NCBI GenBank assembly: GCA_040381935.1
Contig: JBEIGJ010000047.1
Span: 1-14,251, forward strand
Direction of reading: 5' to 3'
Origin: Casp-actino8 sp040381935
Lineage (GTDB): Bacteria; Actinomycetota; Acidimicrobiia; Acidimicrobiales; Ilumatobacteraceae
DNA: 14,251 nucleotides
Position numbers and translations under genes: made by a program
Notes under the pieces: model-generated
Seen by the model: only the letters and a program-made list of their open reading frames with translations
Databases searched by the model: none
What the model was told of the DNA's origin: nothing
Part shown: in pieces, positions 1 to 6,549 of the stretch
Layout of the letters: the number at the start of each line of letters is the position of its first letter
Position numbering within the stretch: the stretch's first letter is position 1

Positions 1-9
1 ACCCACGCT

Positions 10-507
10 TTACACGAACAAAAAAATAACGACCGCCATGATGCCGTGCATCAGAGAACCCTCAGTAATGACCAGCATTCGCCAGCTGTACGGCTTCACG
101 GAGTACGAGACGTCCCGATCCTCATCGTCCACCGGATCCATGTTGTTCATCCCGACGATGCGCACGAAAGCCCCGAGCGGTAAGGCACGCACTCCGTACT
201 CCACACCTTGTCGATGGAAACTCCAGAGTTTGGGACCGAATCCCATGAAGAACTGCGTGCGCTTCATTCCCGCCCAACCCGCAGTCACAAAGTGTCCGAC
301 CTCGTGTAGGAACACTGAAATCAAGAGACCCACAACCAAGATGAAACTCCAGATGTTGGTCAGTCCGAGCCAGATCAGGAGTCCGAGGATCACCAATCCC
401 GTCACCATGGAACGACGGCGACGGCGATTTTCCTCCGGAGTGGGGTGGTCCTCATTGACTGCACCGCCAGCCATCATTTCTGCTCGTAGTGAACGGTAGA
501 GACTCAT
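10..507 (-). pseudogene. M50 site-2 protease (RseP/Rip1 family), cut short by an in-frame TAA
   Basis: The family consists of membrane-embedded zinc proteases (RseP in E. coli, Rip1 in mycobacteria) that cut transmembrane anti-sigma factors. The visible 165 residues have an arginine-rich cytoplasmic start (residues 28-32), a membrane segment at about 35-66, the zinc motif HEVGH at 68-72, the FGP turn at 90-92 and the LPLGAFV stretch at 109-115. Family members normally run to about 400 residues with a PDZ domain and a second zinc-ligand motif (NxxPxxxxDG), all missing here. The stop lies inside the next hydrophobic segment, and the window ends 9 bases later. Residue 149 is Glu where the family usually has Ala (AGP.MN, here EGSLMH). 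The start ATG overlaps the dxr stop (ATGA), and AAGGTGA at 515-521 is a reasonable ribosome-binding site. It could be a true pseudogene, a sequencing error near a contig end, or a truncated allele. The family call is secure; its functional state is not. Confidence 0.8.
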
Positions 508-1694
508 GTGTCCATCACCTTATTGGCCGCTAACCGTCCTTGTCGGTCGGCTTCGATGATGTGTGAAGAAGTCAACACCTCGGAAAACTCATGATGCTCT
601 TGGAGGGCAGCCTCGATAACTGCCGGAATATCGGCCCACTTCAATCTCCCCGCCAGAAAGGCTTCGACCGCTCTCTCATTGGCCGCTGACAAAAACGCCG
701 GAGCCGTTCCCCCACTTCGGCCGGCTTGGAAAGCTAGGTCGAGGCAACGAAAGGTCTGACGATCGGGCACTTCGAAATCGAGCCGTGAAAGGTGCGACCA
801 ATCGATGGCGCCAAAGGGAGTCTCGATCCGCTGGGGAAATGCCAATGCGTATCCAATCGGCAGCCTCATATCGGGCAGACTCAATTGCGCCATAGTGCAA
901 CCATCGTTGAATTCCACCATGGAGTGGATGACTGACTGAGGATGGACCACCACATCGATGTGGTCGTAATCCGTACCAAAGAGTTCGTGCGCCTCGATGA
1001 CCTCGAGTCCCTTGTTCATCAAGGTCGACGAGTCAACGGTGATTTTCGGACCCATACTCCAGGTCGGGTGCGCTAGCGCCTGGTCCACGGTCACTGCGGC
1101 CAATTCAGCGCGCGAGCGTCCCCGAAAAGGACCCCCACTTGCCGTCAACAACAAGCGTCGCACCTCTGATGCCGTACGCACACTGGCCCGCAAACACTGA
1201 TGAATGGCGCAGTGCTCACTGTCAACCGGAATGATTTCGGCACCGGGAACGCTGCGCAAGGGTTGGACAACGGGTCCGGCAGCAATGAGCGATTCCTTAT
1301 TGGCCAAGGCCAGTCGCTTTCCTTGGCGCAAGGTCTCAAGTGTGACGGCCAGACCGGAAAACCCGACGACCGCGTTGACGACGACATCGGCCTCATCGAC
1401 GAGTTCGGCCATGTCGGCAACGATCTGCATTCCCGGCAATGCATCGCGCACCCGAGCATGTAACGAGGTATCGGCGACCGCCACCCGTTGCGGGCGAAAT
1501 TCGCGCGCCTGGGCAATGAGCAGATCTACCGAGGAACTGACCCCAAGACCGACAACCTCATAGTGAACGCCCGCAGGGTGCGGTGATTGCGAACTGCGAG
1601 ATTCCAAAGCCGCGTTTTCAGCGCGCACCACATCGAGAGTTTGCGTCCCAATTGAACCTGAAGATCCGGCGATAGCCAGCCGTACGGTGGTCAC
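504..1694 (-). CDS. dxr: 1-deoxy-D-xylulose 5-phosphate reductoisomerase
   Basis: Dxr converts DXP to 2-C-methyl-D-erythritol 4-phosphate using NADPH and a divalent metal, the first committed step of the MEP isoprenoid pathway in the cytosol. The protein is 396 residues, the usual size. Visible motifs are the NADPH-binding GSSGSIG at 10-16, NKES at 132-135, the metal and substrate motif DSEH at 158-161, TASGGPFR near 184-191, HPTWSMGPKITVDSSTLMNK at 209-228 and HPQSVIHSMVE at 251-261. The start is GTG, nine bases after the cdsA stop, with no clear ribosome-binding site, so translation is probably coupled to cdsA. Its own stop overlaps the M50 start. A Ser/Pro-rich insertion of roughly ten residues sits at about 30-43, between the first Rossmann helix and the next strand. 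The position between cdsA and the M50 protease matches actinobacterial gene order. Confidence 0.96.
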   Translation of the reverse strand: MTTVRLAIAGSSGSIGTQTLDVVRAENAALESRSSQSPHPAGVHYEVVGLGVSSSVDLLIAQAREFRPQRVAVADTSLHARVRDALPGMQIVADMAELVDEADVVVNAVVGFSGLAVTLETLRQGKRLALANKESLIAAGPVVQPLRSVPGAEIIPVDSEHCAIHQCLRASVRTASEVRRLLLTASGGPFRGRSRAELAAVTVDQALAHPTWSMGPKITVDSSTLMNKGLEVIEAHELFGTDYDHIDVVVHPQSVIHSMVEFNDGCTMAQLSLPDMRLPIGYALAFPQRIETPFGAIDWSHLSRLDFEVPDRQTFRCLDLAFQAGRSGGTAPAFLSAANERAVEAFLAGRLKWADIPAVIEAALQEHHEFSEVLTSSHIIEADRQGRLAANKVMDT

Positions 1695-1703
1695 CGCATC
1701 ACA

Positions 1704-3431
1704 TCACGATGCGTACGGTTCGATGACCTGCAGCAAGTAATAGGCCACCGGTAACACAAAGAGGAAGCCATCGAAACGGTCCAGAACTCCCCCGTGGCCC
1801 TTGACCAGGGTGCCGAAATCTTTGATTTCCAGATTGCGCTTGAACATACTTTCGACCAAGTCGCCCAGAGGCGCCAAGATCGCAACTGCTACGGCCAGCA
1901 CCAGTATTTCGCCAATGTCATTCCAGGTATCACTTTGGAGGCCGACGATCCACATGGCAAAGAATGTCGCCACGGTTCCGCCCATCAAACCTTCCACAGT
2001 TTTGTTCGGGCTGATCCACTGTCGTAAGGGGGTGCTCCCGGCCGCCGAGCCGACGAAGAGGGCTCCCACATCGTTGGCAACCACACCGACAGCGACGATG
2101 AACAATGTGTCCGTGCCCGCAGTACCAAGACCCGGGACGTTGGAAACACCGGCCAATAGGGCGGCATAAGAACCCATCAACCCGATCCACATGATTCCCA
2201 GAGACGTGATCGACATATTCGGGATCGGACTCGAATGAAGTCCCGTGGCACCAACGAAAGTGAACGCCGTGGTGATCATGGCAAAAACCATCACCAATGG
2301 CAGTGCACTCTCCCCAACCCAGTAAGCGGCCAAAGGCGCAATCACTGCGGTCAAGATGCCGATAATCGCAGCTGGTCGGTAGCCCTTTTCGGTGACCTTG
2401 TCGAAGAACTCGATAGCCGCCAAGCCGCAGATGAGAATCACCAAAGCCAGAACCGCTACCGGTCTCCACATCAAGGCTCCGATGAAGGCAGCGGCGATCA
2501 AGAGACCAACGGCAATTGCCGTTGGCATATCTCGTCCCGCCACTCCGGCCTCGGCTTGCTGAGGACGACTGACGCGCGCCGGGCGTGCCGGTCCGCTGCG
2601 ACCCACGGGAGGTCGAGAGCGCCCACCCGTTGTCGGTGGGCCGAGTGGATTTTCAGCACCGATGGACGGCCGCTCACTGCGACGCGGTTCGCGCTCGGCG
2701 GGTCTGCGGGATCGGGAAATGTCCACTGACGAATCGAAGAGGGACTCATCGACCGAGCCCGATCCGAAAAGGCCAACCTCTTCATCGATTGATCCTCGTC
2801 CACCAAAGGATGACGCATCGCGGTCCCGTCCTCTGGAACGAGACGCATCAGGGCGCGAAACGTCATCGGAACGCGTTTGGCGCAAGGGCAATGTCGTCGG
2901 AGCAGTGGTTGATTCCGGAGGTCGACGCAACGCACCCGAACCCCGTTCGCGGCGAGGACCCGAAGTCGACTCACCGAGTTTGATACGAGGACGACTTCCG
3001 CTGGTATCACTATCGGCGCGCCCGACAGACGCGCTTGGTTCATCGCTGAATCCGAAATTGATTGCTGGCTCTTCGGGCGCATCCGAAAATCGAATCTCGC
3101 CGAAATCATCGTCTTCATCCTCAGTCGACCACGACGATCCAGCGCCAGTGGCCACTCCGGGTGGCGTCCTACTTTCAGCCGTCGATCGACCGGCAACTGA
3201 CGGTCGATCCGGAATCGGGCGCGGCGCGGTCGCCGAATACGAACCCCCGATATCTACATCTGATTCGTCGGATTCCCGGGTTCGCCCGCTGCCGCGGTCA
3301 TCCCATTGGATTTCATCGGTGTTGCTCACGGGAGCATCATCGATGTCGTCGGAAAATCGCAGTTCGCCGAAATCGTCGAACTCGTCATCACCTTGTGAAT
3401 CTTCGGCTCTTCGCCACATATCGTCGCTCAT
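1704..3431 (-). CDS. cdsA: Phosphatidate cytidylyltransferase (CDP-diacylglycerol synthase) with a 300-residue disordered N-terminal extension
   Basis: CdsA makes CDP-diacylglycerol from phosphatidic acid and CTP in the inner membrane, the precursor of all phospholipids. The catalytic part is residues 301-575. It has about eight hydrophobic segments, the SPNKTVEG motif at 474-481 and the family signature near 528-554, with KR, KD, HGG and DRFD all present. Ahead of it lie about 300 residues rich in Ser, Arg, Asp, Pro and Gly, with no membrane segment; E. coli CdsA (about 285 residues) has none of this. The extension carries an acidic motif twice (DDFGELRFSD near 19-28, DDFGEIRFSD near 108-117). 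The start ATG is preceded by GAGG at 3439-3442 with 7-base spacing, and the frame is open and continuous, so the extension looks translated. It lies 12 bp after frr and 9 bp before dxr. The enzyme call is firm; the role of the extension is unknown. Confidence 0.95.
   Translation of the reverse strand: MSDDMWRRAEDSQGDDEFDDFGELRFSDDIDDAPVSNTDEIQWDDRGSGRTRESDESDVDIGGSYSATAPRPIPDRPSVAGRSTAESRTPPGVATGAGSSWSTEDEDDDFGEIRFSDAPEEPAINFGFSDEPSASVGRADSDTSGSRPRIKLGESTSGPRRERGSGALRRPPESTTAPTTLPLRQTRSDDVSRPDASRSRGRDRDASSFGGRGSIDEEVGLFGSGSVDESLFDSSVDISRSRRPAEREPRRSERPSIGAENPLGPPTTGGRSRPPVGRSGPARPARVSRPQQAEAGVAGRDMPTAIAVGLLIAAAFIGALMWRPVAVLALVILICGLAAIEFFDKVTEKGYRPAAIIGILTAVIAPLAAYWVGESALPLVMVFAMITTAFTFVGATGLHSSPIPNMSITSLGIMWIGLMGSYAALLAGVSNVPGLGTAGTDTLFIVAVGVVANDVGALFVGSAAGSTPLRQWISPNKTVEGLMGGTVATFFAMWIVGLQSDTWNDIGEILVLAVAVAILAPLGDLVESMFKRNLEIKDFGTLVKGHGGVLDRFDGFLFVLPVAYYLLQVIEPYAS
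3081..3380 (-). repeat. Duplicated acidic motif (DDFGExRFSD) in the CdsA extension
   Basis: Residues around 19-28 (DDFGELRFSD; whole unit at 3348-3380) and 108-117 (DDFGEIRFSD; 3081-3113) are almost identical, 89-90 residues apart, within otherwise low-complexity Ser/Arg/Asp-rich sequence. The two DNA segments are also visibly alike (for example GAAAATCG and TCGCCGAAATC in both on the plus strand), which suggests an old internal duplication or strong selection on a short peptide. Confidence 0.7.
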
Positions 3432-3443
3432 GATTTTGCCTCG

Positions 3444-4001
3444 TCAGACTTCCAAGAGCTCCTGCTCTTTGCGCTGCACTGCCTTGTCAATACTCTCGAC
3501 ATGATCGTGAGTGATCTTTTCCAGCTCTTTCTCTGCTCGCTCCAACTCATCGGCCGAGATATCTCCGGCCTTTTCCGCTGACTCCAATTGCTTACGCGAG
3601 TCACGGCGAATGTTGCGCACTGCCACTCGGCTTTCCTCGGCCATGTTCTTGACCAGTTTCACATAATCACGACGACGTTCCTCGGTCAACATCGGGAAAT
3701 TCAAACGGATAACGACACCATCGCTGTTGGGAGACATGCCGAGATCACTATCGCGAATGGCTTTTTCAATGGCCCCGATCGCCCCGCGATCATGAGGCTT
3801 GATCACCAAGGTCCGCGCTTCGGGCACTTGGAATCCGGCCAACTGCTGGAGTGGAACATCGGCTCCGTAGTAGCTGACCAGCAGTTTCTCCACAAATGAC
3901 GGCGACGCCCGACCAGTTCGCACCGAGGCGAACTGGCTCTGGCCGTGCTCTACTGCTCGGTCCATCTTGTCGATGGCCTCGAGAAGGATGTCGTCGATCA
4001 C
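3444..4001 (-). CDS. frr: Ribosome recycling factor
   Basis: RRF splits the post-termination ribosome together with EF-G. The chosen GTG start gives 185 residues, exactly the family norm, beginning MIDDILLEAIDKM. The conserved VRTGRASPS is at 27-35, the hinge and domain II run from about 37 to 100, and LTEERRRD is near 105-112, followed by the long charged helix bundle ending at KEQELLEV. The frame stays open for 33 codons upstream, but those codons read basic residues unlike any RRF and lie inside pyrH in another frame. The GTG start and the pyrH stop share GTGA at 3998-4001, a classic coupled start. There is no strong ribosome-binding site. The cdsA start lies 12 bp downstream. The order pyrH-frr-cdsA is widely conserved. 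Confidence 0.95.
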   Translation of the reverse strand: MIDDILLEAIDKMDRAVEHGQSQFASVRTGRASPSFVEKLLVSYYGADVPLQQLAGFQVPEARTLVIKPHDRGAIGAIEKAIRDSDLGMSPNSDGVVIRLNFPMLTEERRRDYVKLVKNMAEESRVAVRNIRRDSRKQLESAEKAGDISADELERAEKELEKITHDHVESIDKAVQRKEQELLEV

Positions 4002-4753
4002 CCGACTAGCGTACCGACGGCTCGGCCCTCTAGTACGGATCGAATATTTCCTGGTGTACTGACATCGAAAACCACGATCGGAATTCGATTGTCCCGACAA
4101 AAAGCTATTGCCGTGGCATCCATGACCCGAAGTTCCTTTTCGATGACCTCTTTGTGCGAAACCCGGTCATAACGCACCGCGGTGGAGTCCAATTTCGGGT
4201 CTGCGGTGTACACGCCATCGATTCCGGAATGGGTTCCTTTCAGAATCGCCTCGGCGTCGATCTCCGCGGCCCTCAATGCTGCAGCCGTATCGGTGGTGAA
4301 GAAGGGGTTGCCCGTTCCACCGGCGAAAATCACAACTCGACCCTTTTCCATATGCCGTTCGGCGCGGCGACGAATATAGGGTTCGGCCACCTTGGGCATT
4401 TCGACCGCGGTCATGACCCGACTGTGCTGCCCCACACGCTCGAGGGCATCTTGTAATGCCAGGCCATTCATCACCGTCGCAATCATGCCCATGAAGTCGG
4501 CCTGGGCTTGATCCATGCCTTGACCGGCGCCCTTCATGCCGCGCCAGAAGTTGCCTCCACCGACAACCACGGCGATATCGATATGCAAATTGTCGCGGAC
4601 ATCTTTGATCTCCAAGGCAACTTGCCGCAGCACGTTGGTGTCGAGACCAAAACCCGTCGGCTCAGCTAGAGCTTCACCCGACAATTTGAGAATGACCCGC
4701 TTCCATCGAGGACGGTCGGGCTGACGAACGGATTCGGCGTCAGTTCCGGCCAT
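3998..4753 (-). CDS. pyrH: UMP kinase
   Basis: PyrH phosphorylates UMP to UDP with ATP; it is a hexameric enzyme of the amino-acid kinase fold, distinct from eukaryotic UMP/CMP kinases. The 251 residues show KLSGEAL at 23-29 (phosphate loop), GGGNFWRG at 65-72, a middle segment with MNGLALQDALE near 95-105, GGTGNPFFTTDTAA at 145-158, GVYTADPK at 180-187 and MDATAIAFCRDN at 211-222. The first 15 residues are a polar extension ahead of the conserved start of the fold. The ATG is six bases after the tsf stop, without an obvious ribosome-binding site, so coupling to tsf is likely. The stop overlaps the frr GTG. The sequence is intact and typical. Confidence 0.97.
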   Translation of the reverse strand: MAGTDAESVRQPDRPRWKRVILKLSGEALAEPTGFGLDTNVLRQVALEIKDVRDNLHIDIAVVVGGGNFWRGMKGAGQGMDQAQADFMGMIATVMNGLALQDALERVGQHSRVMTAVEMPKVAEPYIRRRAERHMEKGRVVIFAGGTGNPFFTTDTAAALRAAEIDAEAILKGTHSGIDGVYTADPKLDSTAVRYDRVSHKEVIEKELRVMDATAIAFCRDNRIPIVVFDVSTPGNIRSVLEGRAVGTLVG

Positions 4754-4759
4754 CGCCGA

Positions 4760-5548
4760 TCAGCCGATCTCGACCTGAGCGAACTTGACAATCGAAGCCT
4801 TGCCGATGAACTGGGTAACCGATTGCTTGTCATCTTTGGCATAAGGCTGCTCGAGCAAACAGACATCTTTGAAGAAACCGTTCATACGGCCTTCCACGAT
4901 CTTGGGAAGCGACGCCTCAGGCTTTCCTTCATTACGACTGATGGCTTCGAGTGTGGTCCGCTCTTTGTCGATGACATCGGCAGGAACGTCGTCACGGGAC
5001 AGGTATTTGGGCCGCGCAAAGGCAATGTGCACGGCGATGTCGTGAGCCAACTCGATCGTCCCGCCAGAAATCTCCACCAGTACTGCGTTGACACCGCGGC
5101 CACCCTGCATGTGCTGGTAACTGTCGATGACATTGCCCGGTGCCGCTTCAAGGCGAACCACCTCACCCAGTTCGATCTTTTCCTTGAGCGTGATCTTCAG
5201 ATCCTCGAGAATTGCCGACCGTTCGCTGACCGCTGACTCACCCTTGGCTACTACCAATTCGGCCAAGGCCTGAGCCTCACCTTTGAACTGGTCACTGCCG
5301 GCGACGAAGTCGGTTTCGCACTTGAGCTTGACAATGGCCCCGACGTTGTTATCAATCACCAGCGACACGACACCTTGAGTGTTTTCGCGGTCATCACGCT
5401 TGGCCGAAGCGGCCAAACCCTTTTCGCGGAGCCACTGCTTGGCCTCTTCCATATCGCCGCTGTTTGCTTCCAGCGCCTTTTTGCAGTCCATCATTCCTGC
5501 ACCAGTGGACTGGCGAAGAGTTTGGACATCCTTAGCGGTGAATGACAT
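4760..5548 (-). CDS. tsf: Translation elongation factor Ts
   Basis: EF-Ts is the nucleotide exchange factor of EF-Tu. The protein has 262 residues. It starts with a UBA-like domain (residues 1-50: TLRQSTGAGMMDCKKAL, then the WLREKG stretch) followed by the core domain with the EF-Tu contact motif TDFV at 79-82. A second core half contains HIAFARPKYLSRDDVP, and the C-terminus ends QFIGKASIVKFAQVEIG. It is a little shorter than the E. coli protein (283). GGAGG (bases 5557-5561), which lies within the last codons of rpsB, is a strong ribosome-binding site eight bases before the ATG. The gene starts three bases after the rpsB stop, so rpsB and tsf form the usual S2/EF-Ts pair and would share control by the rpsB leader. 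Confidence 0.97.
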   Translation of the reverse strand: MSFTAKDVQTLRQSTGAGMMDCKKALEANSGDMEEAKQWLREKGLAASAKRDDRENTQGVVSLVIDNNVGAIVKLKCETDFVAGSDQFKGEAQALAELVVAKGESAVSERSAILEDLKITLKEKIELGEVVRLEAAPGNVIDSYQHMQGGRGVNAVLVEISGGTIELAHDIAVHIAFARPKYLSRDDVPADVIDKERTTLEAISRNEGKPEASLPKIVEGRMNGFFKDVCLLEQPYAKDDKQSVTQFIGKASIVKFAQVEIG

Positions 5549-5551
5549 CGT

Positions 5552-6415
5552 TCAGGCCTCCGCGCTTTCATCGGCGACGGGAGCCGATTCAGCCTTGGCT
5601 GCCGCCAAACGTGCTTCACGCTCCGCTTGGGCCGCTGCGGCCTGAGTACGAGCAGTGGCTTGGCTGGCAGCGAATTCGGCCTTCTCAGCATCCGACTTTT
5701 CCGGAGCAACCAAACCCGGGTTGCGCTTCGAAGCAATGAAACGACCTTCGGTCACTGCTTCCGCAATGACTTTCGACATCAATTCATTGGCACGAATGGC
5801 ATCATCGTTGCCCGGAATCGGATAGTCGATGAGATCGGGATCGACATTGGTATCGACGATAGCCACCACGGGAATTCCCAGTTTGTTGGCTTCGGTGACG
5901 CCGATGTGCTCCTTTTTGGTGTCAATCACGAATACCGCATCAGGTCGCTTGGTCATGGCGCGGATACCACTCAAGTTCTTTTGCAACTTGCCGAGTTCGC
6001 GTGACTTCAAGAGGGCCTCTTTTTTGGGCATCAGATCGAATTCACCGCTGCGCTGCATCTGCTCGAGTTCGAGCATCTTTTGCACCCGCTTGTGAATGGT
6101 CTCGAAGTTGGTGAGCATGCCACCCAACCAACGCTCGTTGATATAAGGCATTCCACACTTATCAGCAAAGCCGGCAATCGGATCCTGAGCCTGCTGCTTG
6201 GTGCCGATGAACAACACGGTTCCACCTTTGGCCACCAAATCGCGCACGAAGGCATAGGCAGTCTCGATGCGCTCGAGCGTTTGCTGCAGATCGATGATGT
6301 AAATGTCGTTGCGCTCACCGAAAATGAATCGCTTCATCTTGGGGTTCCAGCGACGGGTTTGGTGTCCGAAATGGACTCGAGCCTCTAGCAGTTGCCGCAT
6401 CGTGACGATGGCCAT
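5552..6415 (-). CDS. rpsB: 30S ribosomal protein S2
   Basis: S2 binds late to the 30S head and platform and is needed to hold S1 or mRNA in many bacteria. The start at 6415 gives MAIVTMRQLLEARVHFGHQT, the standard S2 beginning, and 287 residues. NERWLGGMLTN at 93-103, TKKEHIGVTEANKL near 166-179 and IPVVAIVDTNVDPDLIDYPI at 181-200 identify it. After about residue 236 there is a 50-residue Ala/Glu/Lys-rich tail that is not part of the S2 fold; such tails occur in several phyla. An upstream in-frame ATG exists 45 bases earlier, but the perfect AAGGAGG at 6424-6430 sits eight bases before 6415 and decides the start. The gene follows the only sizeable gap in the cluster and probably begins a transcription unit with tsf, pyrH and frr. 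Confidence 0.97.
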   Translation of the reverse strand: MAIVTMRQLLEARVHFGHQTRRWNPKMKRFIFGERNDIYIIDLQQTLERIETAYAFVRDLVAKGGTVLFIGTKQQAQDPIAGFADKCGMPYINERWLGGMLTNFETIHKRVQKMLELEQMQRSGEFDLMPKKEALLKSRELGKLQKNLSGIRAMTKRPDAVFVIDTKKEHIGVTEANKLGIPVVAIVDTNVDPDLIDYPIPGNDDAIRANELMSKVIAEAVTEGRFIASKRNPGLVAPEKSDAEKAEFAASQATARTQAAAAQAEREARLAAAKAESAPVADESAEA

Positions 6416-6423
6416 GGCACTTT

Positions 6424-6430
6424 CCTCCTT
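6424..6430 (-). promoter_or_regulatory. Perfect Shine-Dalgarno of rpsB
   Basis: The minus strand reads AAGGAGG followed by eight bases and the ATG at 6415. It is the strongest ribosome-binding site I found in the window, and it fixes the S2 start against the in-frame ATG further upstream. It begins two bases after a segment (6433-6439) that can pair with the leader loop, so its accessibility could be controlled. Confidence 0.9.
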
Positions 6431-6432
6431 GT

Positions 6433-6494
6433 CTGCGGTTACGGACACACTTCCTCGCATGACCAGGGGTCACGACCGCAGGACGGGAAGTGTG
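6433..6494 (-). promoter_or_regulatory. Structured rpsB mRNA leader, possible pseudoknot (S2 autoregulation candidate)
   Basis: Read on the minus strand, CACACTTCC (6494-6486) pairs perfectly with GGAAGTGTG (6454-6446). Inside that loop, TGACC (6472-6468) and GGTCA (6464-6460) form a small hairpin with a CCT loop. Also inside the loop, CTGCGGT (6481-6475) is fully complementary to ACCGCAG (6439-6433), which lies outside the stem and two bases before the Shine-Dalgarno. The topology is that of a pseudoknot, or of two competing folds. rpsB leaders that bind S2 and repress translation are known from gammaproteobacteria; that this leader does the same is inference. The 9-bp stem is unlikely by chance in so short a stretch, while a 7-base match alone would not be surprising. 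Confidence 0.55.
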
Positions 6495-6524
6495 CTGATT
6501 GACAAACTCGTTTTCGAGCCAAGA

Positions 6525-6549
6525 TGAGGCTAGCGGGAGCCTGGCCTCA
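6525..6549 (-). terminator. Weak hairpin at the end of the M23 gene
   Basis: On the minus strand TGAGGC (6549-6544, beginning at the stop codon of the M23 gene) can pair with GCCTCA (6530-6525); an alternative AGGCT/AGCCT pairing overlaps it. No run of T follows, so this is at best a weak or factor-assisted terminator between the whiG-M23 genes and rpsB. A second short hairpin, CTCG-AAAA-CGAG (6518-6507), follows it in the leader. I found no convincing -35/-10 pair for rpsB here. Confidence 0.25.

Noticed and set aside
2498..3196. 232-codon minus-strand frame inside cdsA
   Set aside because: It lies wholly within cdsA in another frame, has no recognisable motif, and the cdsA frame has the ribosome-binding site and the family signature.
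2662..3504. 280-codon open frame on the plus strand, opposite the 5' half of cdsA
   Set aside because: It is Ser/Arg/Pro-rich because it is antisense to the low-complexity cdsA arm; it shows no domain and runs through the frr/cdsA junction.
4002..4100. 33-codon upstream extension of frr
   Set aside because: It is basic, unlike any RRF, and overlaps the end of pyrH; the GTGA start gives the standard 185 residues.
6416..6460. 15-codon upstream extension of rpsB
   Set aside because: The perfect AAGGAGG lies inside it, and the conserved S2 N-terminus begins at 6415.
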